Shown one piece after another: positions 36,833-48,710 of a stretch of DNA of 64,000 bases. Each line of letters opens with the position of its first letter. The stretch's first letter is position 1. The DNA comes from Platismatia glauca (Eukaryota; Ascomycota; Lecanoromycetes; Lecanorales; Parmeliaceae): NCBI GenBank assembly GCA_963556305.1, contig OY745768.1, positions 1,054,001 through 1,118,000 on the forward strand, given 5' to 3'. A program made the position numbers and the translations under genes. The notes beneath the pieces were generated by a model. The model saw only the letters and a list, made by a program, of their open reading frames with translations. It was not told where the DNA came from and did no database searches.

Positions 36833-39729
36833 ATGTTCTATCATTATTGTACCCTCGCCGTTGCGGCTTTTGTCCCTGTCTCCTATGCTGCATCAACCTT
36901 TTCACCTGCTCGTCCTCCAGCGATTCCTTTAGCAGTGAAGTCTCCCTATGTCAACTGCTGGCAACAAGCGGGCAGTGATGCCGAAATGGGAGGACCAGGC
37001 AATGGTGGGTATCTTGCAGGGTAAGCGTATTTTCCGGAATAATCCTTTCTGAGTATATATCACAATTTGAGTTGAGAGCCGTCTTTTCTTATGTAGAAGG
37101 CTCACTTTGAACCCTTGAAACTGTCTCATAGTCCCATCATTCTACCTCAAAGAATCCAGCTGACGAAATGTGCAGGCAATGGCCAACATTCTGGGCGTGA
37201 GTAAGCCTATTGTTGGGGCTGAGCCTGCTAGTAACATTCTATGCGATGCAGAGGCCAAATACTGGGATGGACAGGACTGATTCGTGTCGATAATGCATCT
37301 TATACCTGGATGGGTGCCCCAACGCCATTACCGACTGTCGTAAAGTACGTTCGACCCTGAGATGATCTTTCCTGTTTGGTATTGAAAACGACATAATACA
37401 TGTTTTGGCAGCAAGACGGCCTTTCTGTTCCCAGGACCGGTCTTGCAACTCCATTTTATGCCTTGAGTAAGCAATGCTGACTCAAGAATCTTCGTAGTCA
37501 GACCTCTTTTGAATACACCTCGACAAGGAGTAGTTTCGTCATGGACGTCGCCGGCGTTGTAGAGATGAATATCACGTTCCTCTCGTCCATTACTCCCACA
37601 GATCTCATGAGGCAGTCACTGATATTCTCCTACGTTGATGTCTCGGTGACTTCCACTGATGGAGCTGTCCATGATGTACAGCTCTATACCGACATCACGG
37701 CCGGTAATACTTTTCAGGATCACTAATTTAAGTGCTTCCTTTGCTGACTATGCTGTTCCATAGAGTGGGTCTCTGCCGATGCAACCGCTATTGCTGAGTG
37801 GGAGTACGGCGTTACGTCGAATGCGAGCTCTCCAACAACAAGACGCGGTCTCTTCGACTCTTTTGCGCCGTTATTAGACCGTAGGCAAAACACCAACGTG
37901 ACTAAGTCCGCGAAAGATACGGCGACAGGCGGTATCGCCTACCATAAGTTTTACAGGCAGACGCAATTGCTTTGGTCCGAGACCGACGACCAGACGGATT
38001 ATGGCAACTGGTATTGGGCAACAGACAATGTTGCAGGCTTGACTTTTCAATCGGGCGCAGATACTGACGTTCGCTCGGCCTTCACCACTTCAGGCGCCCT
38101 TGCCAACACAAATGATACCAACTTTCGTGCAATCAACGATGATTATCCCACGTTTGCATTTGCACTGGATCTGGGCTCCGTCGATGCGACTAGCGTTAGC
38201 ACTCTCTTCTCCCTTGGCCTGACTCAGGAACAGGCAATTCAGTTCGATGGGGCGAGCGGAAATGTCAGCGTGCCTTCGTTGTGGACGAGTTACTTTTCAA
38301 CTGAGCTCGATGCGGTAAGTCCGGCTGTCTTTTCATGAGGAGTTGGTACTGAATTTTGCCTCAGCTTGCTTTTTTCCATACTGATTACACTGCTGCCTCT
38401 GGCCTGGCAACTACGTTTGATAATCAAGTCTCTGACGACGGGATGGCTGCTGGTGGTGCTGACTTTGTGACGATTGCTTCACTTACAGTTCGGCAAGCTT
38501 TTGGTGGGACTCAGTTGTGTGGAACAACAAATGCACCATATCTTTTCCTAAAGGAGATCAGCTCAGACGGGAACGTCCAGACAGTAGACGTCTGCTACCC
38601 CTTCCATCCAATATTGATCTACACCAATCCGACACTACTCAAGTACCTCTTAGATCCGCTTTTCATCAACCAAGAGGCTGGCCAGTATCCCAACATGTAC
38701 TCGATGCATGATCTTGGATCAAGTTATCCCAACGCAACCGGTCATGTCGCTGGGAACGACGAGAAGCAACCCCTGGAGGAGTGCGGGGACATGCTCATCA
38801 TGACTTTGGCGTACGCTCAGAGGGCCAACGATACCGCTTATCTCAGCCAGCATTATCATATACTTGATCAGTGGACACAGTATCTCATCGAGGAAGCCTT
38901 GATTCCGGCTGATCAGATCTCTACCGATGACTTTGCTGGTGCACTCGCGTACGTCTGTCCATTCTATATGAAATGTATAACCGATGCTGACTTGATGTAT
39001 CCAAAGAAACCAGACAAACCTGGCGCTCAAGGGCATCATAGGCATCGAAGCCATGGCTGTAATAGCAAACCTGACCGGCAATACTACCACTGGAGCGAAC
39101 TACACGTCAATAGCCCATGATTACATCACGCAATGGCAGGTTCTAGGCATCGCCCATGATGCAGATCCCCCGCACACTACCCTTGCTTATGGGATGAATG
39201 ATACACACGGTATGTCAGAGCCCCAAGATTTGAATCAATCATTGCAAAGCTAAAGCTGCCTCAAGGGCTGCTGTACAACCTCTTCAGCGACCGGGAGCTC
39301 GGTCTCAATCTCGTCCCTCAATCCGTCTACGACATGCAAAGCGCCTTCTACCCTACCGTCGAAGAAGAGTACGGTGTGCCGCTGGACACGAGACATGATT
39401 ACGCGAAAGGTCCGTCGGCATCATCCACGGAAATCCACTTCGCTGACTGCGACTGACAGTTGATTGGGAGATGCTTGTCGCCGCGATCGCCTCGACGAAC
39501 ACATCGCAGATGGTTTTTCGCGACATTGCCACTTGGATCAACGAGACGCCGACGAACAGGGCATTTACCGATCTGTATAACGCGACAGGTGGAGAGTAAG
39601 TCGTCTTCTGACGGTTGGATGGATGAAGTGTTGACACCGTCTGACAGTTACGGACTCATTCCCAACCTCACATTCACCGCTCGTCCAGTAGTCGGCGGTG
39701 CCTTTGGCCTGTTGGCTCTTCCCAGATAG
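36833..39729 (+). CDS. gtaA: Secreted glutaminase A (GtaA family)
   Basis: Ten exons: 36833-37020, 37176-37196, 37252-37344, 37498-37703, 37764-38314, 38365-38948, 39007-39209, 39266-39409, 39460-39595, 39648-39729, together 735 residues with all phases consistent. The second exon is only 21 nt (QWPTFW). A signal peptide (MFYHYCTLAVAAFVPVSYA) is followed by FSPARPPAIPLAVKSPYVNCW, then GQILGWTGLIRVD, FEYTSTRSSF and ITFLSSITPTDLMRQSL. The central block is HKFYRQTQLLW, and the C-terminal glycosidase-like helical block has SMHDLGSSYPNATGH, LEECGDMLIM and YGLIPNLTFTARPVVGG. This is the DUF4965/DUF1793 architecture of Aspergillus GtaA, an extracellular L-glutaminase. Many N-x-S/T sites suit secretion. 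A candidate extra exon at 37412-37443 is rejected because it has an in-frame stop. Confidence 0.93.
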
Positions 39730-40143
39730 CCCTTGTTTCAAGTGGAAGTCGCGTCTTTTGCTGGCAGATTTGTTGTACTTCGTGTGCGTACTTTCCGTAG
39801 CGATGTTGATCATGCATTTCATTGAATGATTGAGTACTTCCGTATAGCTGCTTCTGAATTTTCTCATTGCCGGTACTGTGATGAATGTATGGCTTCGCAG
39901 ACGGGGAAGTAGCGATCGCCCTGTGTGATTAAAATCCTTTCTTGCTAGCCGGACTCGAAGAGGAAAGAGCCCTTGCGCCCACTTCATCTGCCCAACATGG
40001 AAACCTCATCAGTCAAACTTCCGTCTCCTCTTTTGTGTTCTCATTGTCAATCAAATATCCCATACAGATCAGCCCAGGCACAGAAACATTGCTAGTATCT
40101 GTATTGCACCAACACTACATCACAACATCCATTAACCAAAGCA

Positions 40144-41854
40144 ATGCCTCCCCTAGACCTACTAGACAGCGTCACGGGCGGCCACATGACGAACCCAAGC
40201 CCAGAGCGCGGGCCCGCAACCAATTCCCACGACGGCCCCCTCGAGCGCTACCCACCGCCTCTCACCACCAACGCACATGGCCACACGTACCAACCAACCC
40301 CCCAGACTCCAACACCCCCCAACGACAACTACCCTCCTCCGCAATCCTCGCCCCCAGCTTACCGCCTCACACCCCAGCACCAACCCCACATCCTCCCCCT
40401 CGGAAACAGCGGCCCCCGCGCCATGAAGGCCCTCCTCCGCTGGCTCCGCCTCGTCGCCCTCGACGTCTCCGTCATGCTCCTCGTCCTCGCCGCGGTGCAC
40501 CTCATGATGACGTTCTCGCACGCCGTGTTCCGCCGGGACAAGCGCTATTTCCCCATGACGTGGGATCCGGCCTCCGAGCGCTGGTACGGACCGCCGGAGC
40601 TCAGCTACCCGTATTCGCCGTTCGTGCTCGGCGTGGTGTTTCTGGCGGTGCTGATACCGGCGGTGGGGGCGGCGGTGGTGGTGGGCATGCAGCTGTGGGT
40701 GAGGAGCTTTTGGGATGCGAACGCGGGGCTGTTTGGGATGGCGAAGGGGTTGGTCATGATGTGAGTGGTGACTTGTCGGTTGGGTAGCTGATGATTGGTG
40801 TTTTCTTCTCTGTCCACTTGCTGTATCTCTCCCGCCTGGCTGCGTGCGCTTGACTGGAAAAAGAGCTTTTAGCATACTGACATGTTGGTCAGGACTTTTT
40901 TCCAAATCTTCCTCAAACAATGGTTCGGTGAGAGAGATTGCTTTGTTTTCTAGTCATGGTCGGTGTGCGAACTGACCCCAAGCAGGGAATTTCCGCCCTT
41001 ACTTCATCTCAGTCTGCAATCCAGTCATAGATCGCCCAATCATGGACGGAACAGTCTCATTTCGGAAATATCTTACACCGAATGACTGCGACCCTAAATT
41101 ACCAGAAAACAAACTGCATATGGCAATGCAATCGTTTCCCAGTGGTCACACTTCGGAATCGTTCTTCGTGGGGACATTTCTGGCTCTTTACCTGAACGCG
41201 AAGCTGAAAGCTTTCTCGGATTATCACACCAGCTTCTGGAAATGGCTTGCCGTGATGTTACCCCTTTTCGGATCGTGTCTCGTTGCTGGAACTCTAGTTG
41301 TCGACAGGAATCATCACACGCACGATATCCTCCTGTCCGCTCCTTGGGGCGTCCTGGTCGCCTTCCTCGCTTACCGCAGCCATTACGCCTCCATCTTCAA
41401 CTACCGCACGAACCACCTTCCACTTCCCTGGTCTGGCGCACACGAAAGTCTCCGCCCCACCATCCCGGCACCAGAGACGGAGCATGGCGACAATTTAGCC
41501 GCAGTGACATGGCCTCGGAAACCTGTCGAGCACAGTTTCGACCGCAACTCGGAGCAAGCCACCAGACTTGGGCTCGACGGAGCGGCAGACCGCACGAGGG
41601 GCCCAAGGAACATTAGTAGAGGCAGGCTGAGGCAGAATATGTTTCCGCAGCCCGTGCCGTTATTGCAGAATCGCACTGGTGCGATTGTCCCGGATGGCCA
41701 GGGCGCGTTTGAGATGAGGGATGTTGTAAGCGGTCTAGAGCCAGATGTGGGTGCTGCAGAGCCGTCGACTGCTCGTGCTACAGGACATGAAGTGGATTTG
41801 GAGGGGCAACGACTCAGGAGATGGACTCAGGAGAGTGGTGAGGAGATGGGTTGA
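40144..41854 (+). CDS. PAP2-superfamily lipid phosphatase-like membrane protein
   Basis: Exons 40144-40760, 40893-40927 and 40986-41854 encode 506 residues. After a Pro-rich N-terminus come several hydrophobic helices and the PAP2 motifs. Motif 1 is K214-x6-R221-P222 (KQWFGNFRP, assembled across an intron) and motif 2 is PSGH at 269-272. Motif 3 keeps H327 and D331 in NHHTHD, but the position of the usual Ser-Arg pair is Thr320-Leu321. A hydrophilic C-terminal tail of about 150 residues follows. Classical members (Dpp1/Lpp1) dephosphorylate diacylglycerol pyrophosphate or phosphatidate. With the motif-3 Arg missing, activity is uncertain; it may be a fungal subfamily trait. The gene starts 414 bp after gtaA. 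Confidence 0.87.
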
Positions 41855-42109
41855 TGAGGTGCTTCGCGAATGGGATACTGCAAGGTCGGGAGCTAAGAGT
41901 AGAACGGTGGGATTGTAGGCTCTGCGGTCCTTGGGTTTCATGGTCCCTAATTCGGCATTGATTTTGGCTCGTCGTTAGCAAGCCTTGAATAAGTCTAGGG
42001 AGAGAAGCCTTTGTTTGGTAGCGTACGCAGGGGTTTGCAGATTGTTTCAAGTAGGACAATTCGCAAGCTGGATCAAATGCTTGGCTTTGAGGCCGCTCGC
42101 TATGACAGA

Positions 42110-44124
42110 CTACCTTCTCTGCCTCTTTGAGCTCTTGTTGCTGACGTGGCTTATGACACTCGCGCTCCGTTTCCGTAGCCCTTCGCTCCTAGTCGTCGGA
42201 GCCGCGCTTGCCGGCGAAGAAGCTCCGTCGTCCTCGTTCTCCTCGTTTGCATTCGCGTCGTCGTCGTCGTTTTCGTCGTCGTCCACCTCGGCCTCTGCTT
42301 CGTCCGGCATCTCCTCGTCTTCGTCTTCCCCCTCGTCGTCGTCGTCCTCCTCCTCGTCTTGGTCCCCAGCGAAGGTGTCGTTTCCTTTGAGACTGGCGTC
42401 TTCGTCGCTGTCCTCCTTCTCGTCTTCCTTCTCCTCCGCATTCTCGTCGTCGTCGTCGTCGTTGTCGTCATCGTCGTTGTCGTCGTCTTCGGCTTCAGCC
42501 TTCCTTCTCCGCTCGGCCTGCTCATCCGCCTCTTTCGTCTCGTCCTCCTCCTCGTTCTCAATTACCTGACTCGGCTCCTCTTCCTTGACCTCCTCGCCTC
42601 GATCCTTGGCTTCCTGCTGCTCCTTCTGCGCCTGCCACACCTTGATCTCCCCGTCCAGTTTCTCACTCAGTTTCCGCACTTCGAGCAGAGTCTTGATGCT
42701 CTCAATTAGCTTCTCATACTCCGTGACCACCTTTGCCGTCGGCATAGTTAGACGTTGCGGTATTCTCAACTCTGTCAACGCTGCGCTTATCCTGCTGGTT
42801 TGAACGCCAGACTTGGCTTGACCGGCTTTGGTGATGCGCTCATGCCGGAATTGCACCCCGCCTGTAAGACGCTCGTTGGGGTGGCTGACGCCGTATTTCT
42901 GCTCTTCACGAGCGCTGAGCTGGCGTGGTCCTCCTTGTCCGAACGAATATCGCTTGTCTGGACCGCCGCCTATTGAATGGCGTTGGCTTCTGTCCAGACC
43001 AGATGGTCCGCCTGGGAAGTCACCATCTGCTCCCATGGCTGAGCGGCGTTTCTCCTTCTTTTCGAGCTCTTTGCTTTTGTTTTGGGCGAGGAGATTCTGC
43101 ATCAGCTGTGTGAGACCTTGGCTTGATTGATACATGGCTGTGCTGTGGGTTTGTGGTACGCCTGGCGGGGCTCCCAGGCGATCGTAGAGGGCTTTGCGTT
43201 CGTTGAATAGTTTCTCTTGGTTGAGGACGATTCTCGAGAGCTCTCTGAGCAGCATCTCTTCCTCGTACTTTTCCTCTTCTGTCCGGTTCATGAGCTGTTC
43301 GGCATACATCTTCCGTTTCTTTTCTTGAATAGGGTCGTATTTGGTCATCTTCTCGTGGGTTTCGAATTCTGAAGATGACATACTGGATAACGGGTTATGT
43401 AGGACCATGGTTTTTGCTGCTACATCGTAGTATCGGGCTTTCATATCTTCCTGCGTCCTTGGCTTAGCCTGCGGCGTAACGGCCATGGAGTCCTCATTCT
43501 CCTTGGGCTGCTCCTTGGGCTTGTACTCATATCTATCTGCAATCACTACCCATCGAAGGTCAAAGTCTGTAGCCAAGTCGACCAAGTAGTCCGTCTCTTC
43601 CATGCTCCAATCCTCGTTCTTCAGATGTGTCTCGTACTGCTCATCCGTGTACTGAGGTTTGGCGACCTTGATATTGAACTTCGCCCAGTGCGAGTCTGAT
43701 AGTGTAGTTGCTGCCTTCTCGTCCTGCTCCATCTCTGATGCAGCATTCGAATCTGCTGGCGTGACAGGCAAAGTCGCTCCGTTGGAAACGTCGCCCTTCC
43801 GTCTCCAATGTCGAAGTATGAGACCATCTTTCCGGGCTGAGTTGCCAAAGAGCGTCTCTTCCCAGGGACGAGGCTTGAACGGTAGCTTTGGCTTCTCTTT
43901 GAATTTGGGCGCGACGATTGATATTGGTGGTGCTCCTTCATACTTGAGATCGAGGACTTCCCTACTCATTCCAGCTACAACAATCAGCGCTCCATCGAAG
44001 TTCTGGGAAAGTGATAACACTTACTTGGACCTCTGACTTTTGGTTTCTGCACTTTCGGTGTTGCCAGCTTGGGTGGGCCCGTGCTGGGCAGACCCAGCAC
44101 ATCGCGCGCATCGGAGCCCATCAT
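42110..44124 (-). CDS. swc4: SWR1/NuA4 complex subunit Swc4 (DMAP1 family)
   Basis: Exons 44025-44124 and 42110-43974 (50-nt intron) give 654 residues. The first exon carries MMGSDARDVLGLP and the splice restores RGPTGMSREVLDL. Then come PWEETLFGNSARKDGLILRH and a SANT/Myb-like domain at about 143-183 (YTDEQYETHLKNEDWSMEET, then DLRWVVIADRY). A conserved helical region follows (EEEMLLRELSRIVLNQEKLF). The C-terminal portion has the DMAP1-like LTMPTAKVVTEYEKLIESIK and a very long Asp/Glu tail (about residues 490-625) before a basic end, SSKRQRR. Swc4 is shared by SWR1 (H2A.Z deposition) and NuA4 (H4 acetylation) and acts in the nucleus. It is divergent from the p24 gene with 236 bp between start codons. 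Confidence 0.92.
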
Positions 44125-44360
44125 CTTGGAGTGTATAGGCTCTTGCAGCGGACCTGATCAGAAAATTACAACTTCCAGCGGATCTTAATTCATCACATAG
44201 TCCTCAGGGTTCAAGTCGTGAACGACAGTGACAGTGTTGATACGATGGTGAATCTCCGCCCAGGGAAGCCTGCGGCGGACCCCTGCCCAAAAAAAATCGC
44301 GGCTTCAGCTTTTCCGTAAAAGGAGTCTCGTGTCCACCTCTTTCACTTTCAACGCTGAAC

Positions 44361-45173
44361 ATGGAAATTACACCGCGAGGGCCATTGACCCTGTTACGCT
44401 CTATACTTCTACTACTCTCCTTGAATCTCATACTACCAACACAAGCTCTCTACTTCTACTTAGACGGCGCCTCCGCAAGCCCAAAATGTTTCTACGAAGA
44501 GCTCCCCAAGGACACCTTAGTCGTTGGTGAGAACCCCCTCCTCGCACTATTCCACATCATTTCTGACCCAACATATCACAGGCCACTATAGCGCACTCCA
44601 AAACCAAAACAACGTCTTTTCCACCAACCCAGACCTCTCCATCACCGTAACCGTCGACGAAGTCTTCGACCACGACCACCGCGTCGTCAACACCAAGGGC
44701 TCCCATACCGGCAAGTTCACCTTCAGTGCCGCCGACGCTGGCGAGCACCGTATCTGCTTCACACCGCTCGGGGCGTCGTCGGGTGGGTGGTTGAGCCAGA
44801 GCCAGGGACACGGACAGGTGAGATTGACGCTGGATCTGGCGATTGGAGAGACGAGCGCGATCGAGAGTACGGACAAGGGGAAATTGAGCGAGATTGCGCA
44901 GAAGATTAGGGATCTGAATTCGAGGCTGCAGGATATCAGGCGGGAGCAGGTTTTCCAGAGGGTGAGTGGCGGTTTCGAGGGTGCTAGAAGCATCGAGAAG
45001 CATTGCTAATGGGTTTGATGCAGGAGCGAGAGGCGGAGTTCAGAGATCAGTCCGAGTCCACAAATGCGAGGGTGGTGAGGTGGACTCTGCTACAGCTGGT
45101 CGTGTTGGGCGTCACTTGTGCCTGGCAGCTATCGCACCTGCGCGCCTTTTTCATCAAACAGAAACTCACATAA
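44361..45173 (+). CDS. p24 (EMP24/GP25L) family cargo receptor
   Basis: Exons 44361-44526, 44582-44961 and 45024-45173 encode 231 residues. A signal peptide precedes the mature start ALYFYLDG. The GOLD domain has the paired cysteines in SPKCFYEELPKDTLVVG and HRICFTP and the typical FTFSAADAGEH. A coiled coil follows (KLSEIAQKIRDLNSRLQDIR, then EREAEFRDQSESTNARVV), one membrane span (LLQLVVLGVTCAWQLSHL), and a short cytosolic tail FFIKQKLT with the FF COPII-sorting pair. The LYFY start and ELPKDTLV segment suit the p24-alpha (Erp1/TMED9-like) class, though Erv25-like naming is possible. These proteins cycle between ER and Golgi and sort GPI-anchored and other cargo. Nothing is seen in the 365-bp gap to the next convergent gene. 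Confidence 0.9.
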
Positions 45174-45538
45174 AATTGTAAGGCTTTCTTATGAAGCACT
45201 TCTGGTGGGCGGCAGTATGTGTAGGCTGGAAGGTTATTACGATACAACAGCCAACGGTCTGTTCTACGCTGTATCAAAGGGTTTTCCTTTCAATGCTTCC
45301 ACAACACATCTCACCGAGCACTTGATTTCGTACACTACTCTGTGCTCCAATTGAAGCAAATAGCGCTGCTGATAAGGCTATGGCTTCTCTGCTTACTACG
45401 ACTATAGCCAGATGCTCTTAAGGGACTAATAGAATCTTGCTCAAGCAGATAGGGTATATCGTGTAAAGCAAATTTTCGCACCCTTCCAACCAGCTAATGC
45501 AATGAAACATATACCAAGCCAGATATACTCCCTAGTAG

Positions 45539-47508
45539 TCAATTCTTTTGTCCTCCCACGTGCAGTGCAGCATGATTTGCCTGCAATTCATCGGTATCCA
45601 TGTCGTCTCCGTCAATTTGCTCCAGTCGTTGCATGCCCGCTCGTGACTCCCGGCCGCGGCTGAAGAGCACACTACTTGGTCGTGGAGCCAAGGATCGTTT
45701 GCTTGCAAGTGCGCGAGGCCAGGGTTTCTTTGCTTCGTCCTCGCCCGTCCCCTCGGGAAATTTCCCCTTGCTGAGGTCAAATATGCTCATACCTTTTCTC
45801 TTGCTCGCGTTACGGCGAGGCCTCGCAACTACGGTATTCGTACTACCCAGCGAAAGCAGACCTCGATCATCTTCTGTGGCTAGTTGACTGATCCCAGCTG
45901 CTAGTCCTCCCTCATCCTTTGAGGAAACCGAGTCTGTCTTCAATTTCTTGGTCGCTGGTGTTACTCGTGAGCGGAGATCTTCCGTGGCTCCCTTCCTTTT
46001 CACACTCGTGCTTCCCTCCGAGGCTCTCGTCTTTGGGGATTGGGTCTCTGAGGAAGCACCCTCGCTTTGGTCCTCGAAGCTAAATTCTAAGATGGATGGA
46101 CTTCGTTGCAGCGTACCGGCGGCCGTCTTATATTTACTCATTGGTGGCTGAGGCTCGAGGCGTATCCGCGGTGTGGAGTAGCCAACAGGACTACTCGAAA
46201 AATACTCCGTATCGGAATGCTGGGCCAGCCCCGAGATCATGTTGGAGAACCTGGAAGTGGATTCAGGGACAGTCAAGTGCTGACCAGACTGCTCAGACGG
46301 ACCGTGCACTTGTTCCATGACTGGCATCGATGCACGTACTGCCTTGCCTTTGTGCTTGCGTTTGCTGAAATTGAAGTCAAAGCCAGAGTAATCCTCGGGG
46401 ATTGGATGGCCATCTTCGTCATCAGCGTCCGAGAAAGGGTTATCCGATCCAGAGTGTTGGCTTCTGGATCTCATGCTCTCATACACAGGTAACGGCTTGC
46501 GTGGAATATTGCCGTCTCCCGTCAATTTTCGTATCTTGGGATTGCTCAGGTTTTCGCCTTCGGCAATGCGTCGGTCTAATCTTCCTCGAGTCAACTCTTC
46601 TTGTGATTCATATTGTGGAGGAGGCTCCCAACTACCGCTAGAGCTCCTCCCAATAGATCCTAGTCTCCTTGTGTTGAAGGGCTTTTCGTTGCTACTGCTG
46701 CTGCTACTGAGTCGTTCTTTGATTGCACGAGTAGCTTTGACGAATGCCTTCTTGCCTCTTTCTAGAGGGGACAACTTAGCAGATTCGGCGGCATAAATGG
46801 CGGCCCTCTGTTTAGTCTGTGACTCCTGGGCGGCGGCCTGTTGCATAAGATTGGAGATCTTTTTGCTGAGTTTCGCAGCATCTGCTGTACTTGTTTGGGT
46901 GCCGAGCGCACTTTGGGTAGTATGACTGGTAGCAGGCCTGCTAGGAGATGGACCTGCGGGGCTCGATTCCTGCTCTTGCAATATTGGAGAGGAGATCCTG
47001 GGTTTGGTGGCTACCTTGCCTGGATCGGAGACCTTCATGTTGGCGGTCTTTCTGGCAAGAGCTGGTCTATTCTGCCAATGTAGTCTCTGCTCTGCAAAGG
47101 GGTCTTTTGGTATCGGCGGAAGTGGCTTGTCGAAATCATCTGGGACTGTCTTTGTAGATCTGCTGGATTTTGGACGAAGGATGTCCGTCGTGCTCATTGC
47201 AGCAAGACTATGTAGTGATGGAAGACGGACCGGCTCGTGGGGTACGGTGTTGAGAAGTGCATTCCCAGCAAGCTCATCAATGCTGCTTTCGTCATCTTGC
47301 ACCCGGCTTCGTGACCTCTGCATCTTCGACTTGGCCCTTTCCAGGCGTGCGTAGGCTGGCAAGCAGAGATGTATTAGATTTGCATATTTGTGAGTCTTGG
47401 GATGTACTCACTCGATCGATGCGGCTTGGCGTCTTTCTCTGGCCTGTCATCTTGGAAGACGGTGAAGGAGGATAACAGGCCTTTCTTTCTCTTGCCGTAC
47501 GTTGCCAT
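45539..47508 (-). CDS. Uncharacterised Ser-rich, probably nuclear fungal protein
   Basis: A short exon, 47412-47508 (MATYGKRKKGLLSSFTVF), splices through 56 nt to 45539-47355, giving 637 residues. The protein is rich in Ser, Arg, Lys and Pro, largely disordered, with several basic nuclear-localisation-like clusters (KRKHKGK, PATKKLK, RRNASKRKG) and short conserved-looking patches: LSPLERGKKAFVKATRAIKE, IPEDYSGFDFNFSKRK and MSIFDLSKGK. The start MATYGKR and the charged build resemble the N-termini of fungal WAPL-like cohesin-release proteins as I remember them. The large helical WAPL C-terminal domain is absent, and only 365 bp separate the stop from the convergent p24 gene, so I do not assign that function. 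Confidence 0.75.
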
Positions 47509-48710
47509 TTGGTGATTGAAGCTTGTTGAAGCTTGAGGAACAGTCACTCCAACATATTAGGGCGTAAGTAGCTAGAAGTGAATGATCGCAAGTTCTTGGA
47601 AAGGCAGTATTGAGGTCATATAATCAGTAGGAGGAGAGTTCATGTATACTTGTGAAATTTAATAGATAGCAATGACTCGAGTACCTTCCCTTGCAAACTC
47701 TGGTGCGCGTTACATGTGTTTGAGCGAATGCTGCTTCTCTATCGGAAGTCTAATCCGAATGTAAAGTAAGGTAGGTCCAAAATCCGTACCCAATTAGTCT
47801 TGACTGTTTGCTTGTTTTCAGGTCGACATATATCTGTCGGCCTTTTCTCCTTTGTCTAACAGTATTGTAGGCGCAACGTCACACATCAATGCAATTACGG
47901 AATGAAACGGCTCCAAAGGCTCCAGCGCTTCATGGTAGAGCCTTTATTTACCTACCTTGGATTTTTACAGTCTGCTCAATGCCCCGAAAACGAACCTCAA
48001 CCCTCCATACCAAAGCTAGAGCTCGAGAGGGAATCCAAGAACTGATGGTCTCCAACCCATGCTGTCAACATGTCAGCATTTGGTTCTTTCGCACTGAGCG
48101 CTATTGGTCATCCGAACAGATCAGACAACATGAGGAGGTGCCAAGACATGGTATCATTGGGCGAACCCGTCTTTTCTCCTTTACCCTCCAATAAGAAGGC
48201 GCCTGGTCCTTGAGCACTCATTTACAGAGACACTGGTTATACACTGGGGGTTGCAAAGACGAATGTTTTATGATGATGTCTCTCTCAGTCTCAAAGCCAA
48301 CGCTCAGCAGTCAGCACGGAGCAGCTTTCTCGGCCCGAGCAACCAATCAAAAGTAGCTTATTCCAATCAGACCTCGGAAGTATGACGCTTTGGGAGAAGG
48401 GTTAAAGCCGATTGAGGGAGTGTGCAGCCTCGTCTACAAATACAAAAAGATCAATTGTGTTGACACTGCATCTTCAATCGTTCAATAAGACACACTATCT
48501 TTCACATGCGTGAGTAATGTCCAAGGCGAATTACCACATCAGCACATTCTCGCTATTGTCCATGTGTACATCTCAATCAAAATAGTAAAAGTTGCCACTG
48601 TTTCCAACCTGCACGCCCTACGGAAGAGCCTCTGTCAGCATTCAAAGGTGGCCTGAAGTAGATTTTCTGTATCCTCATTCAACCGCCTCATTCACCGTAC
48701 CACCAAAACA
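47509..48710. other. Intergenic stretch between divergent genes
   Basis: This interval holds the promoters of the Ser-rich protein gene (left) and hemB (right). A 101-codon plus-strand frame at 47889-48194 shows no domain. I see no tRNA or repeat. Confidence 0.4.

Noticed and set aside
37412..37443. Candidate extra exon in gtaA (NKTAFLFPGP)
   Set aside because: It runs into an in-frame TGA; skipping it gives the expected NQTSFEYTSTRSSF.
45539..47508. Assignment of the Ser-rich protein as cohesin-release factor WAPL
   Set aside because: Only the N-terminal flavour matches; the large conserved C-terminal helical domain is missing and there is no room for it downstream.
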